From assembly GCA_015039315.1 (NCBI GenBank), contig WIDE01000074.1, forward strand, positions 62,931 to 126,930: a DNA stretch of 64,000 bases. The letters run 5' to 3'. Positions 48,093-59,631 of this stretch are shown here, one piece after another (the first letter of the stretch is position 1; the number at the start of each line of letters is the position of its first letter). The notes beneath the pieces were generated by a model. The model ran no database searches. It was given only the letters and a program-made list of their open reading frames with translations, and was not told where the DNA came from. Origin of the DNA: Clavulina sp. PMI_390 (Eukaryota; Basidiomycota; Agaricomycetes; Cantharellales; Hydnaceae). The translations under genes and the position numbers were made by a program.

Positions 48093-48893
48093 GAAGTAGT
48101 TGAGAGAGAGAGAGAGAGAGAGCGAATTGTGGAGGAAATGGAAGCCCATTTCTTGACATCGTGCGGCGCAGTGGACCTAACTGGATTCTCGTCGTCTGTT
48201 TGGCTAGGAGAATTTGCATTGTACTTGTAGATTGGATTTGAGAAAGCCATGACTGATTTTGGCGTGCGCGTGGGGGCTTGAACGATCTCGGGAAGCAGAA
48301 TAGGTGAATCTACCAATTAAGACGAGCGAAAATCGCGAATAAGGGGCCGATCCTGTCGATGTCTTTTAGTCTTTCTCATGTCACTGCTCTCCTTATCGAT
48401 CCTCTATTTTTCGTCGATGATCACCTTGTCGATCCTTATTCTGATGAGTGAGCAGGCGGCGGATGACATAGACCGGCGGCAGTGATATCGCTATGGGTGT
48501 TGCTGAAGACAAATTGAATTCCATATTGGCTGGTTACGATCTATAGTTGGTCCCATGGATGCTTTTTGGCTGCACAGCCTTTGGATGCTCGTAGCTGTTA
48601 GGTAGACCTCCAACAACCTTCCACCTGCCACCAGAGAGGTTGGGAGTAAGTATTATTAATTTTTCGCCGTTGACGTCAGGCCCCGTAATATTAGTGTCAG
48701 AGCGTGAGTCCGACGTCGGGGATCGCCCGGAATCGGTAGTGTGCTAAATATGGTAATAATAGGTTCGATTTAGTTACATACAGTGTGCTGCTCCACCGTG
48801 TTCCCCCCCTCTATCTCTCTCTCTGGCTCTCGCTGTCATCGTTGTTTCGTTCCTGCCCTCTCTCGTCGCGCTCGGGAAGGTTAGGCATACGTC
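48093..48893. other. Intergenic with a GA microsatellite
   Basis: About 800 bp. A GA-dinucleotide run occupies 48102-48122, just after the stop of the giant gene. The right half should contain the promoter of the gene starting at 48894. Nothing else recognised. Confidence 0.5.
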
Positions 48894-49940
48894 ATGGAAG
48901 GGCCCGAGCCCCAGCGTCGGCTTCATGGTATGTCGCAACTACTCTACAAATGACTGGCGGTAATCGGGACCTCCTAACAATTCGTCCCCCAACGCAATTG
49001 TCATGGTCGATGTCTACCACTTGATATAACATATCCAGGGGTCCCCTCGTTCGCGTCGGTGAGTGCAAACATGACCGACGAGGAAATATTATTGCCTCCA
49101 AGCCGCCCCCGAATGACCCAGCGCCAGGAAACCGGCCTCTCAATGCTCGAGTATTATCATTCCAACACTGCTGCGGGACGCCCATCTCCTAATGGATCTC
49201 TGGGTCCATCGCCCAGCGGGAGTTTGAACCTTATTCCGACATTGGGTGCTTCGTCGGCTTCCTCGTCTGCTACGGCTCTTGTGGCCTCTTCCCCAGGCCA
49301 GCAGCCCACCAGTAGTAATCCTTCATCCCAACAATCGACGAGACCAGCAGCAGTAGCAGCTGGTTCTGTCTCAGAAAAAGCTCCTCGGACATCTACTTCG
49401 AAGCGTGGTGGCACTGACCGCTTGGGGCGTCCCACCTCGATGGGGTACTCGGATGCTTCGTCCAGTCGCGCGTCATCTCCAGCATCCTATGCCTCTGCAT
49501 CCTCCAATTCCTATCATTCACCAGAAATTCATACGCTCAGCACGAGTCCTGCCACTAGTACCCTCCACTCCCAATATGCGCAAACCGCGTACAATGACGA
49601 CGTAACGCGCAGGCTCGATAGCTCCGAGCAATACAACACTACCAGTACCCGCCAAGCTCACACAACACCTACCCGACCTATTCCTCCTTCTTCTTCATCA
49701 TCAAGAACAACCGACAATTCAACTACACCAAAAGGCCATAGCCTCACCAACGCGGTGGTCGGCGTTCAGCGCAGACCGTCGACGAAACGCGCCGCAGACA
49801 ACCGGCGAATCGCCATCATGGAGCTTGACCATGATGATGATAATGATAATGAGCACTATGATGCCCCTGAACTTGGCACCAGCACGAATGGCCACGGTCG
49901 TCATAACGGCGTATCGAGGGGCGGTGGAGACGGTCGGTAC

Positions 49941-49978
<38 letters not shown>

Positions 49979-52900
49979 GCGAGGTATGTCCGTTTCGCTG
50001 AATGTTTTTTCATTAAGCATCTGCACCCTGTCCGCTGGCTGCCACCCGGCGGCGGAACCTGAATCGGATTCGGGGGGCGCAGCTTCGAATCTGAGTGTGG
50101 GGTGTCAATCGATTCAGAACCCTGAATGCAGACAGACAGAAAAAGTTCCCTTATTCTTCTTCCAATATGGGAAGGGATGGGCTGTCTCCATGCCCACCCG
50201 ATTTTTGCTGATGCAACCATATTTACGTTTTTTTTTTCTTGTTTGATTTTCTCTTCCCGTTATTGAGACACGTTGCGTTGGTTGGCCTTGTTTTCTGCAA
50301 TTGACGACGGGGGGTGATCAATCACCGGGTGTCCCGTCTGGCCCTTGCCGCCGCGTTTCTTGTTCTCTTTCTGGTTTTTTCTCCTTTTGCTCAACAACTC
50401 TCGCATCGGCGTTTCTGTGCTTTCGACACTGCTCGCTGCTGAGCTGGCGGTTTTGTTTCCTTTGCGGTAATACCGCCCACGCCGAAACCGCACGTTCTGG
50501 CTGGAAACACGCGGGCACATTCTCGTGCATCGCGCTTTGCCCTTGCTGTCATATCACTTCGCTGTCGTCATTGCACATCCCATTCTCATATCGTCCATCT
50601 ATATCGATTATTCGACGCTCTCCTTCCCCGTCGACGTTCAACACTCTCAAACCGCGCTCCGGATTGGATAATAAACTGACGAACGTAATCTGAATCATTC
50701 TATTTTTCGTCCCCCGTGCATAGATCACAATCGTCATCCCTCATCTCCAACGCGCAAAACAGCCAACTCGCATTCGCATTCGCATTCCCAGTCTCAGACG
50801 CGCATGGCATTCATCGCTCCACCTGATGCTGCGCCCGAGTCGTACACCGATCTCAGCCTCCACCCGCCTGGCGGCAGCACAAATACTTCGCCTACCCGTC
50901 GGACACGAACGCATTCGCGGAACACGAGCGCTTCTGGCTTTGATGAAATGGGCGTACCTGACGGGAGGATCAGTCCCAGCACGAAGGGCTCATCGTACAG
51001 GCCGTCGGGGCCGAGACCGCTCCATTCGTCGCCGTCGGTCTCTGCGCGAGAACGAGCGCTGAGCGCTGGAGAAGTTGCATCATCTACTTCTTCTTCGTAT
51101 GGCACATTTTCTGCCACTGCTGTCCCCTCGGGCTCGTCGTCTTCTGGTGCTTCTTCCTCGTCGGCATCAACGACACATCCACCACATTCTGCTCCTCCGC
51201 ATCCGACCAGCACAAGCACTTATCCATACTCCCTCTCCGCTTCTCGCCCCCATCTCAACCCAACTTCCACATCGACATCAACATCTTCTGGGTCCAGCTA
51301 TGTCCGGACGCCTGGAATCGGCGAGTCGAAAGAGCTCGGCGTGCCCGTTGCGCCTCCCAGGGTACGGGCGACAAGTCCCAGTGCCGGCGAGATGATTTGG
51401 GCAAACAATACTGGGAGCAGTATCACATCTGCTGCCAGTTCAGATGCGTCAGGAGCTACATATGATTATGATGCCCATAGGAGGGCGCGTGAGGCTGCCA
51501 AGCGGGAGCGAGAAGGTTTGCTTGATTCCAATCATCATCATACTCCACCCGCCTCTGCCTCTGCCCCTGCCCCTGCCACCACTGCCACTACCATTACCGA
51601 TCATCATCACAGTCAGCAGCAGCAGCCTCAAAATGCAAAAGCAGCGGCGCACCTCCAGGAGCCCCGATCCCGTGTGCATTCGCGGCCTAGCTCTTCCCAG
51701 TCTAATTACAACACTAATGCGAATGCTAATGGGAGCGCTCGGCCTACTTCACCTAATCCTCCTAATCCCACTCCCACTCCCGCGTCTCATCCTCAGTCTC
51801 AGCCCACTTCACACTCCACCCCATCATCATCATCGACCTCGCATACTGCATCTACCACTGCTCCCGCCCCGTCTTCTTCAGCATCGATGGCTACGACAAC
51901 TGCCACAATGATGACCACAGCCCCATCGACACTGAGCGTGAATGGTGGTGGGGCGTACGGATACATGTTTTACGATCCTGGTCTGCATGGTGCAGGTCCT
52001 CCACCGCTCCCGCCTACTATGGGTGGTGGAGGTGCACGCTCGCGCCCTACGTCGTCGCAGGGGAGACGCGATGAGTCAACTGCTGCACCCACTACCACTG
52101 CCACCGCCACCGCCACTACTAGTACAACAACATCTACCCCTCCGACCGCGGCTCCGATCTCGACTCCGGCGTCAACGACTGCGACACCTTCGAGCGTCTC
52201 GTCTGACGCGACCGTGACGCCTACTACGCCTGCTGCTGCTCCTGGTGTTGGTGCTCCGCCGCCACGACCGCCTCGAAAACAGCGAGGCGAGACGATGCCT
52301 CCGCCTCCGCGAGGAGAACAGCCACAGCAATCTTCAACCACAACTCCACCTGTACCGTCCCCGTCTTCCTCTACACCCGAATCTACTCCTTCCCCACCTC
52401 AGCCTCAATCACAGTCTTCGTGGATAACTCAGCCACCAGCAGCACAATCCCACGTCGTCCCTGCTGGTGCCCCGGCTGCTGGTGGTGGTGGTTCTCCTGG
52501 TGCAGCGTACTACTATGCGCAAGGATACCCTGCTCAGTACTCAGCACAGGCTCAAGCGTACGTGTACCCGTCCGGAATGGTTGTACCGGGCGCTGCTGCT
52601 GGGTCTCCTGGTGCATACGGTCATGCGATGGGGATGGGAATGGTGGACCCCACGGTGGCATATGCACAGCAGATGTACTATCAAGCGCAGTTGCATGCTG
52701 CTGCTCAGAGTACACCGCCGGCTGTTGATAGTGGTGTGAGCATGGCTGCGTCGTCGAGGCATTATGCGAGCGCTGCCTCTGCTGCCTCTGCTCCTCCCCC
52801 TGCTGCGAATGCCGCGACTGCTACGGCAAACTCGAGACATGTTCGCGAGGGCGCTAATACGAGTGCTAGTAGTGCCGGAACTGCCAATGCGGCATCGGCA

Positions 52901-55900
52901 CCAGCGTCGGATGGACCTGCGAAGCCACCACAGCAACAGCGCACTGCGTCAGAAGCATCGTCTGCTTCTGGTGCGTTGACTGATGCGTCGTCGCATTCGG
53001 CGTACTCGAGCAGGAGTGGGGACTATGCGCGGACGGCGCGCGATGGGCGAAGTCGGGAGAGGAGCCCGAGGCGGAGCAGGAGTCGTAGTCGTGACAGGAG
53101 CTGGGAAAGGGAAAGGGAAAGGGAAAGAGAGAGGGAGAGGGATAGGGAGATGAGTCGTCGGCGCTCGAGGAGTGCTAGTCGTCGAGGGAGTAGTGGGGAT
53201 GAAAGGTATGACGATCGTCATCGTGATCATGACCGCGACCGCGATCGCGGTGCTCGTGATTCGTATCGCCGGGACAGGGAGAGGCAGCACGAAGACTCTG
53301 CACGGGCGAGGAGTAGAGATGAGGGCGAGAGCACGTATGGGAGGAAGGCTGGTCGACGGTATGATGTCTCTCGTATTCCACGCAATGATCCATAACTAAT
53401 GCTTTCTCCATTCGTCGCTGCCCGCTCTCTCCAGGTATCTCGAATCCCGGCCTGAGTACGATGATGACGACGAATCATACGCTTCGAACCGCAAGCATGA
53501 CTCGTATGGCAGTCATGTGCGGGAAGGCGCGTCCAGTGTCGTCTCTTCCACAGATTCCGCGTCGACGCATCCTGCGAATAACTTGCAGGTTGCTTCTCAC
53601 TCAACGAATAGGCATCATCGCACGCATTCGATGCAATCCACCTCGTCCTACAAATCCACAGCCTCCTCCATCCGAGCTCTACCCCCACTTCCTCCCTCTG
53701 CTCCTGCCGCAACGCAAGCGTACACCCACTCCCACTCACGTTCCCAATCCACTACTCAGTCGCCTATCGATATGATGGATGATCTTATGGCTCAGGTTGG
53801 CGATGCGATCGCTGATATCGGACTCGTCGATTTCAAGGATGTCCCTCCCCCCAACATCCTCCCTCCTCCCCGCGAAGACAAGGCGCTGCCGCCTATCGTG
53901 CGCTCTCCTGATCCTTCTGCCGTTGGTTTGGACCGTACAAATACCTGGAGCACGACACAGACCGGCTCCAGCGCTGTCACTGGGACCACCTCGAGCAGTG
54001 TCTCACGAAGCACTGCAGAAGGCGAAAGCATGTTGACCCATACCCTTACGGGGTCCAGTGTCGTGTCTGGATCTAGCCTTGTTTCAGGCTCGTCTGTGCG
54101 AACAGGAACCAGCGGAACTGAAACGTATTCCTCGTCGTCCAGTTCAAGCCCTGGGTCTGGACGTCCCACCACTCCCCAGAACCAGAGTCTCGCGCCCGAC
54201 TCGCAGTACGGCCGTGGCGGAGTACGCTCGCCCCGAGATGATGATGATGGCCAAGGTTCGGATTATGGTGATTTTGATAAGACTCCATCGAGGAAGCGAT
54301 ACTTCCCGACAAGTGCGAGCCTCAGTGGACATGGTGGGAGCGAGACGCCATCGCCGCCTTCTGAATACGCTGGTAGCGTGAATGGCCGCGCTCATTCGCG
54401 CGCGGGATCCTCCATGTCTGCATCCATTCGTCGAAACACGCTGATCCGGAAACGGTCCTCGACGTTATCCATGGCTGCGTTCCTCGCTGGTGGAGTCGAT
54501 TTCAATCCCTTTGAGAAACCACAAGCCTACCAGGCGCAAAGCTATACTCCCTCACCCGAAAAAATGATGATGCGGTCGCGCTCGCAGTCCCAGCACTCGC
54601 ATGCGCCGTCCTTGTCCCAACACGGGCATGGTGCCTACTCCATCCCTCTCCCCCAGTCGCCTACACGATCAAGCACGTCCCACCTTCCTAGCTTCCCTGT
54701 CAGCCCGACCAGCTACTCGAACCAGAATCAGATGCAACTCACTCTCAGAGGGATGGGAGGCAAATCGACAAGTCCCCTTCCACCTCCACCTACGGAACGG
54801 TCGAGGCGGCTGAGGACGAAGGCGGTTGGATGGCCCACTGCGATGATGTTTGACAATGTACTTAAGATGCGCTCGCCATTGGATCGGGCGGCTGGATATG
54901 CGGAGAAGATCAACGAGTTGGCGGCCATGGATGGTGGGCTAGGAACTTGGTTGTTTGATGTCAAGATGCAGAAGAGAGGTACGTCTGAGCATTTTGTTGT
55001 GATCAGGATGCGCGACTTAGGACTTACGTTTCTCTTGCGTTAGGCCTGAACTACAATCGTGGAGCAGAGCCTATGAGCGACATTCTTTCTCCTCTCTCGG
55101 AAACACCTGCAGGCTTCCCTCGCGCAGTCGGCCGACCAAACCAGCTTCGTCGTCACAGGTCACGCGGATCGATCGCCACTGAAGTGACGTTCCCGATGCG
55201 TGCTGATGCTTATGCTGCAACGAACTTGCGCCCCGAAGGCAAGGACGCTAAGCTTATCGCGCCTGTCTTGCCCTACCAGTCACTCGCTGGTCAAACCCCA
55301 TCATCTCTTGGACCAGGTGGTCTGACTGGTGCGATGCGTAGCGTGGTAGGCAATTCGAGCGCGGGAGGTGCTGGGAAAGGTTTCTTCTCTATTGGGCGTA
55401 AGAACTCGGTACGATCCAAGGATCGTACTCTGGGCGCTTTCCAATCGAATGGTATGTCCGGCCGACCTCCATTGCGAGGTCCAAGCAGTGCACTCAGCCA
55501 CTCAACTGGTACCACCACTACAACATTGTCAACAGTCCGCTCTCCATCTCCGCCTAAACCGCGCCCAGTTCAGATTGATGGCACACCATCTCTGCCTGGC
55601 GGTCCTCGGGGCCCTAACCCGCGTCGTCAGAGCACGCTCATGCAGGGATTCTCTGCCCCTACCCTTTTCGCAAATTCTGAACCTGCTGCAGCCAAGCGTT
55701 CGCCCGTTTCTACGGCCTCGGCTTCCCCAGCATCCTCTTCGCCTTCTGTAGGAGCTCCCGTACCCAAGCCTGTGATGAGTACTACTTCAGCTAGTCTAAC
55801 CGCACCACCTCCCCGTCGGCGAGGTGCTTCACCTAGTCCGACCCGCGGCGGGATTCTCCCTCCCCCTCAACACCCTGCTACCTCGAACCATGTCCGTACT

Positions 55901-55924
55901 ATCGTCGCTGGAAGACGTATTTAA
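48894..55924 (+). CDS. Large disordered protein with poly-Asp, Pro/Ser-rich and RS/RE-rich segments
   Basis: Five exons in frame: 48894-48927, 49039-49983, 50724-53358, 53435-54978 and 55044-55924, giving 2,012 aa. Most is low complexity: Ser/Thr-rich (residues about 30-300), twelve Asp at the end of exon 2, His/Ser repeats, a long Pro/Ala/Thr/Ser region, then an RS/RE tract near 53050-53330 (SRERSPRRSRSRSRDRSWER, then RE repeats). A better conserved part lies in exon 4: RKRSSTLSMAAFLAGGVDFNPF and RTKAVGWPTAMMFDNVLKMR followed by a helical segment. The last exon has MSDILSPLSETPAGFPRAVG. I do not know its function; RS-type tracts suggest a nuclear or RNA-related role. The second intron (740 bp) is unusually long here, so a two-gene reading cannot be fully excluded. 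Confidence 0.7.
49941..49976 (+). repeat. (GACGAT)6 microsatellite encoding poly-Asp
   Basis: Six perfect copies of GACGAT in the coding frame give twelve aspartates directly before a donor splice site. Length variation among strains is likely. Confidence 0.9.
49984..50723 (+). other. Unusually long intron (740 bp)
   Basis: Donor GTATGT at 49984 and acceptor ATAG at 50722-50723 join D-rich exon 2 to exon 3 in frame (DHNRHPSSPTRK). Most other introns in the window are under 100 bp. The intron is T-rich in places and could hold an alternative promoter or alternative terminal exon. Confidence 0.55.
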
Positions 55925-56402
55925 CCTCCACGACCTAGTTCTTCATTTACGTGCTTGAGATCACTTTATCCTTCGTTCTGGTCATCGAAGTTGCTTTATT
56001 TGAATGTCCCCCTTTTTTTCAATTACCTCTTTATGACGGGTAGCATGATCGCCCTTTTTCATGATATCACCCTCTATCTGAATATCGCACACTTTCTGCT
56101 TCTGAATCATATGCACGCAGCTTTTTGCTTTCAAGATCCCTCCTCACTGTATGTAGATGTAACTAATGCCTTCGCACTCGAGCTTTTGTTGATTTATTGG
56201 TTTGGAATACAGTCAGGCTACTAATTACAATGTACTATTCATGACCCGGTTACTATGCTTGTCCGTCGCGCTCCAGAGAAACATTGTGTCGAGAAAGAAG
56301 ACGTCGTGGTGAGGCCTCTAGGTGGGGAAAACAGCAGCGGGTCTGAAGCCACCCGAACTGCGTTTAGGAGGGAGAACAAACACTACGCAGCAATGAAATG
56401 CA
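55925..56402. other. Convergent 3' intergenic region
   Basis: About 480 bp between the stops of two converging genes. T-rich on the plus strand; no gene recognised. Confidence 0.45.
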
Positions 56403-58239
56403 TTAGTTCGAACCAGCAGACCACACTCGCAGGGGTCGATACATGTACTTACTGCGTTTCGAAGTGGATGCTGGCGGATGCTGAGCTCCAGGAGCAGGAA
56501 AGCCGCCATGACCAGGCCCTGGCCCGTTCGAGAATCCCATCGTGGGCGGTTGCGCCTGTGGTTGATGAGACGAACTGCCGCGAGATTGTCGATGACGGCG
56601 TCGGCTGCCGTTGCTAGCGGCCCCTCCTTCAGATCCAGAACTCGAGACAGAGTGAGCTCCACCATGACGGGTCTGAGCGTCGACAGAGGGTTGCTGTTGA
56701 CCGAATGTGAATGCTGGTGCTTGCACTGGTTTAGGAGGGATAAATATGTTTTCGGCAGGTGTGAAATTATTCTTTGGCAAGTAAGCTGTGTTTTGAACCG
56801 ATTCGCGAAGTGTAGAGGAGCTGTTGCTGAGGTTGTTGCGCGCACTATTCGAAGGAAATGGATTGTTGGATTTCGCGACGCTTTGTCGGATTGGGGTGCG
56901 TTGGATCTAGTTTTCAATGGTCAAAAGACTGTTATGAGACGAATGAACCCAGAGCATAACGAACCTTGTTAGCTTCCATTTCGCCAATAAAGGTCGCCAT
57001 TGGGGTATCAGCTTGGGTGTTTCGATGGCCATTTTGCGTAGCGTTGATAGGAAGCTCGTTTGTTGTCAGAGAATTAGTTGCATGTAAGTTGTTGGGTCCC
57101 ATGAGCATTTTTCGTTTCATTTTATCCAGTTGATTCTTGGGGAATATGATCATGGATTAAAGCCGCACGAGGTAGTAAGGAGGATTTTCAAGTGAAAGCA
57201 TCAGTAACTACGACAAACCTTAAGCTTGTGGTATTCAGCGTCTTTTTCCTTCGCGCTTTCAACGAGATCACGATTCTTCCTTCGTTCCAGCTCAAGATCC
57301 CGCTCCAACGCTGGCAATAGACCGTTAAGATATTTCAGTGTTACATAACTACGAGACTCACCAGTCATCTTGTTCGTCAATAAGCCCAACTCACTATTAG
57401 CTATATAAAAATGTGTTTTAGCCTCGCTGACGAGAAAATAACATGTAAAATAAGCTGACACACCCTCGCGAACGACATTCTCGAGCTGTTGCTGCATTTG
57501 GGCGTTGCGCTCGTTGACGTTCCGAAGAACTGCATGTTGAAAGGACCTTGAATGAACAGAAAGTTTAATAGTCGCTTTCAGTCGCGCGTTTGGGTTTGAC
57601 GTACGTTTCTTGGTGTATTTGGTATTGCCAGAAAGATATCGCACTAAGAGTGAAGAGCAGTGATGAGGTTGACAAAGAGAGAGTACGCCCTATAGTCTCT
57701 TACCGGCTGCAGATTTCAATTATGGTTTGAGGTGAGAGTCCAGAAAGAATCGACTAATATGATCCGCCCAAATCATCAGCGTAGGTATCGGAGTCGGAGT
57801 CTGTGAAACTGTAGCTCACCGTCTTGTAGTCATTCGTAGGATGAAGGGAGCATATCTAGAATACGAAAAAAAATCCATTTAACCGATCGTGCATGGTGGG
57901 ATGATGGATGCAGCAGTACCACCACGTCGTCGGGTTGATCGAGGGTGGTTTCACAGGCAGCGCATACGAGGGCGTTTCCAGAGAAGACTTCATTCGCACA
58001 ATCGACGCAGAAGATATCTGCAACATTTCAAGGTCCATTTAGAACAGAATATGGTCGGTATTTATCCGTAATCGTCAGTCATAGGTCGAGGACGGGAAAC
58101 CTACGTGAGCACGTCGTAACAACCGCCTGCATCCGCTAGGAGTCAGTAGAGGTCGGCAACAGCTTCTAGTCGCGTTTTCACTAACCTTATCACTTAATAC
58201 TCGACGGCATGTCAGTCTGTTGCAGTGTAGGTCGTCCAT
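56403..58239 (-). CDS. HEI10/CCNB1IP1-type RING E3 ligase (meiotic crossover factor)
   Basis: Eleven exons: 58186-58239, 58105-58135, 57923-58017, 57820-57855, 57704-57753, 57605-57643, 57464-57546, 57362-57400, 57219-57310, 56965-57135 and 56403-56906, giving 397 aa. The N-terminal RING has CNRLTC, then VVTTCSHIFCVDCANEVF and CAACETTLDQPDD, a C3HC4-like pattern of a small RING. ICSLHPTNDYKT, LSGLSPQTIIEICSRAISFW and YQIHQETSFQQAVLRNVNER follow, then a coiled coil (LERDLELERRKNRDL) and a disordered Ser/Gly/Pro/Gln tail. This order matches HEI10/CCNB1IP1, which marks and matures crossover sites on meiotic chromosomes as a SUMO/ubiquitin ligase. The last exon may be spliced near 56455; the end is provisional. 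It shares a 316-bp divergent promoter with the GNAT gene. Confidence 0.83.
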
Positions 58240-58555
58240 AGGAATCGCAGAGGGTGAGGTAAACAAGAGAGCACAAAACTGTCACAGGATTAAACACGAA
58301 CTGTCACACACGGCGTGACTCGACCCGCTTGAATGGCTGCCAAAATGACTCCGTTTCATACAATACTTATCGTTCCCACTACAAATCGTTTCCCCGAGAC
58401 CGAAATCCGATCCTGGTTTTCGTCCACCATCTTAGGGACCCGAAGTGTTGTCTGCGTAACTATCCACTTTCTCCTGTTTTTTTTTATAGTCAGTAGACTC
58501 GAGAGATCCTAATAATGTTGATCATGGCCACTCATTTTAGAGAAGCCTGGGAGCA
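58240..58555. promoter_or_regulatory. Divergent promoter between RING ligase and GNAT genes
   Basis: 316 bp separates the two starts. A T-run lies at about 58477-58486 on the plus strand. No sharp TATA box is seen. Assigned by position only. Confidence 0.3.
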
Positions 58556-59401
58556 ATGGAGCTCGTGGATCAGGGGAGATTCTGCTTCCCCATTCCCCCA
58601 TACATCGGGAACGACTTAGTGGAGCTCATACCTTTCGAGGTGAGTATGCTTTCCAAACGGTTGCTATAAAGAGACTGATCGCTGGAGAATCTCGCTCCAA
58701 TCGATACACCTCTCTATGTTTACCCTCACGAACGACGAGTCATCTAGCTCTCTAAACACGCGCACATCTACGCCGCGGCCATTCAAGGGAACGCCGAGCC
58801 ATACCGCTGGTTGCCCAACCCCCCAATAAATACGGCGTCCGATGTAAAAGCATTTTTGCGGATTTGGGTGGTCCCCGATGATGGCGTTGTCCTGTTCGCT
58901 ATCAAGGACAAGACTCGATCGACCCCTGCTTCCCCTAATGTACAAGGCGAGGTTACGCTCGACACTTTCGCAGGTGTCATAGCGCTCAAGCAGACCAGCG
59001 TTCAGGCAGCAACATCCGAGCTCGGCCACGTCCTCATCATACCCAAATGTCAACGCACACACGTCCTCACCAATGCCTGCGGGCTGTTGCTCCAATATAC
59101 CCTCAATCGTCCGGAGGAGGGAGGCCTCGGTCTTCGACGCATCCAGTGGCAAGCAAATTCGGCGAACCAGCCGTCTGTCGATGCAGCGAAGAAGCTGGGC
59201 TTTCAGTGGGAAGGGGTCATCCGTTGGGACAGTGTGTTACATCAGTCGAAACTCGCTGGACCTGGAAACCATGTCAGGCAGCCAGAAGACGGAAGGGGCA
59301 CTGGGAGGCACACGGCGATGCTGGCAATGTGCTGGGATGACTGGGAAGGAGGCCAGCGAGAGGCGTTGGCCATAAAGATGATACTTCGTATAAAGACTTA
59401 G
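58556..59401 (+). CDS. GNAT-family N-acetyltransferase
   Basis: Two exons, 58556-58639 and 58748-59401, giving 245 aa. The first exon encodes FCFPIPPYIGNDLVELIPFE, the second begins LSKHAHIYAAAIQGNAEPYRW. The central block FAGVIALKQTSVQAATSELG and IIPKCQRTHVLTNACGLLL is the GNAT beta4/alpha3 acetyl-CoA region (the Q-R-T-H form is common in fungi). LRRIQWQANSANQPSVDAAK followed by LGFQWEGVIRW is the RimJ/RimL-like C-terminal signature. It transfers acetyl groups to an amine; the substrate is unknown (small molecule or protein N-terminus). An upstream exon cannot be excluded, because an AG precedes the chosen ATG. Confidence 0.8.
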
Positions 59402-59631
59402 TGATTTCAATGGAACAGGGAAAGGTTTTAGTCCGCAGAGATATTTAGATTCACTCCATGCATAGGAGTATTCAGATGAGATATAAATCTATACTACAGG
59501 TATATTGTCTGTCCAATGGATTTATCACGCTTCGGTTGTCATTCCCCGTCAATGGTCTTTGGGTCTGTTCTAGAACGAGGAAGGACTGGCTTGAGTGCTA
59601 CACGAGAGCGAATGGAAGAAGAGAAAACAAT

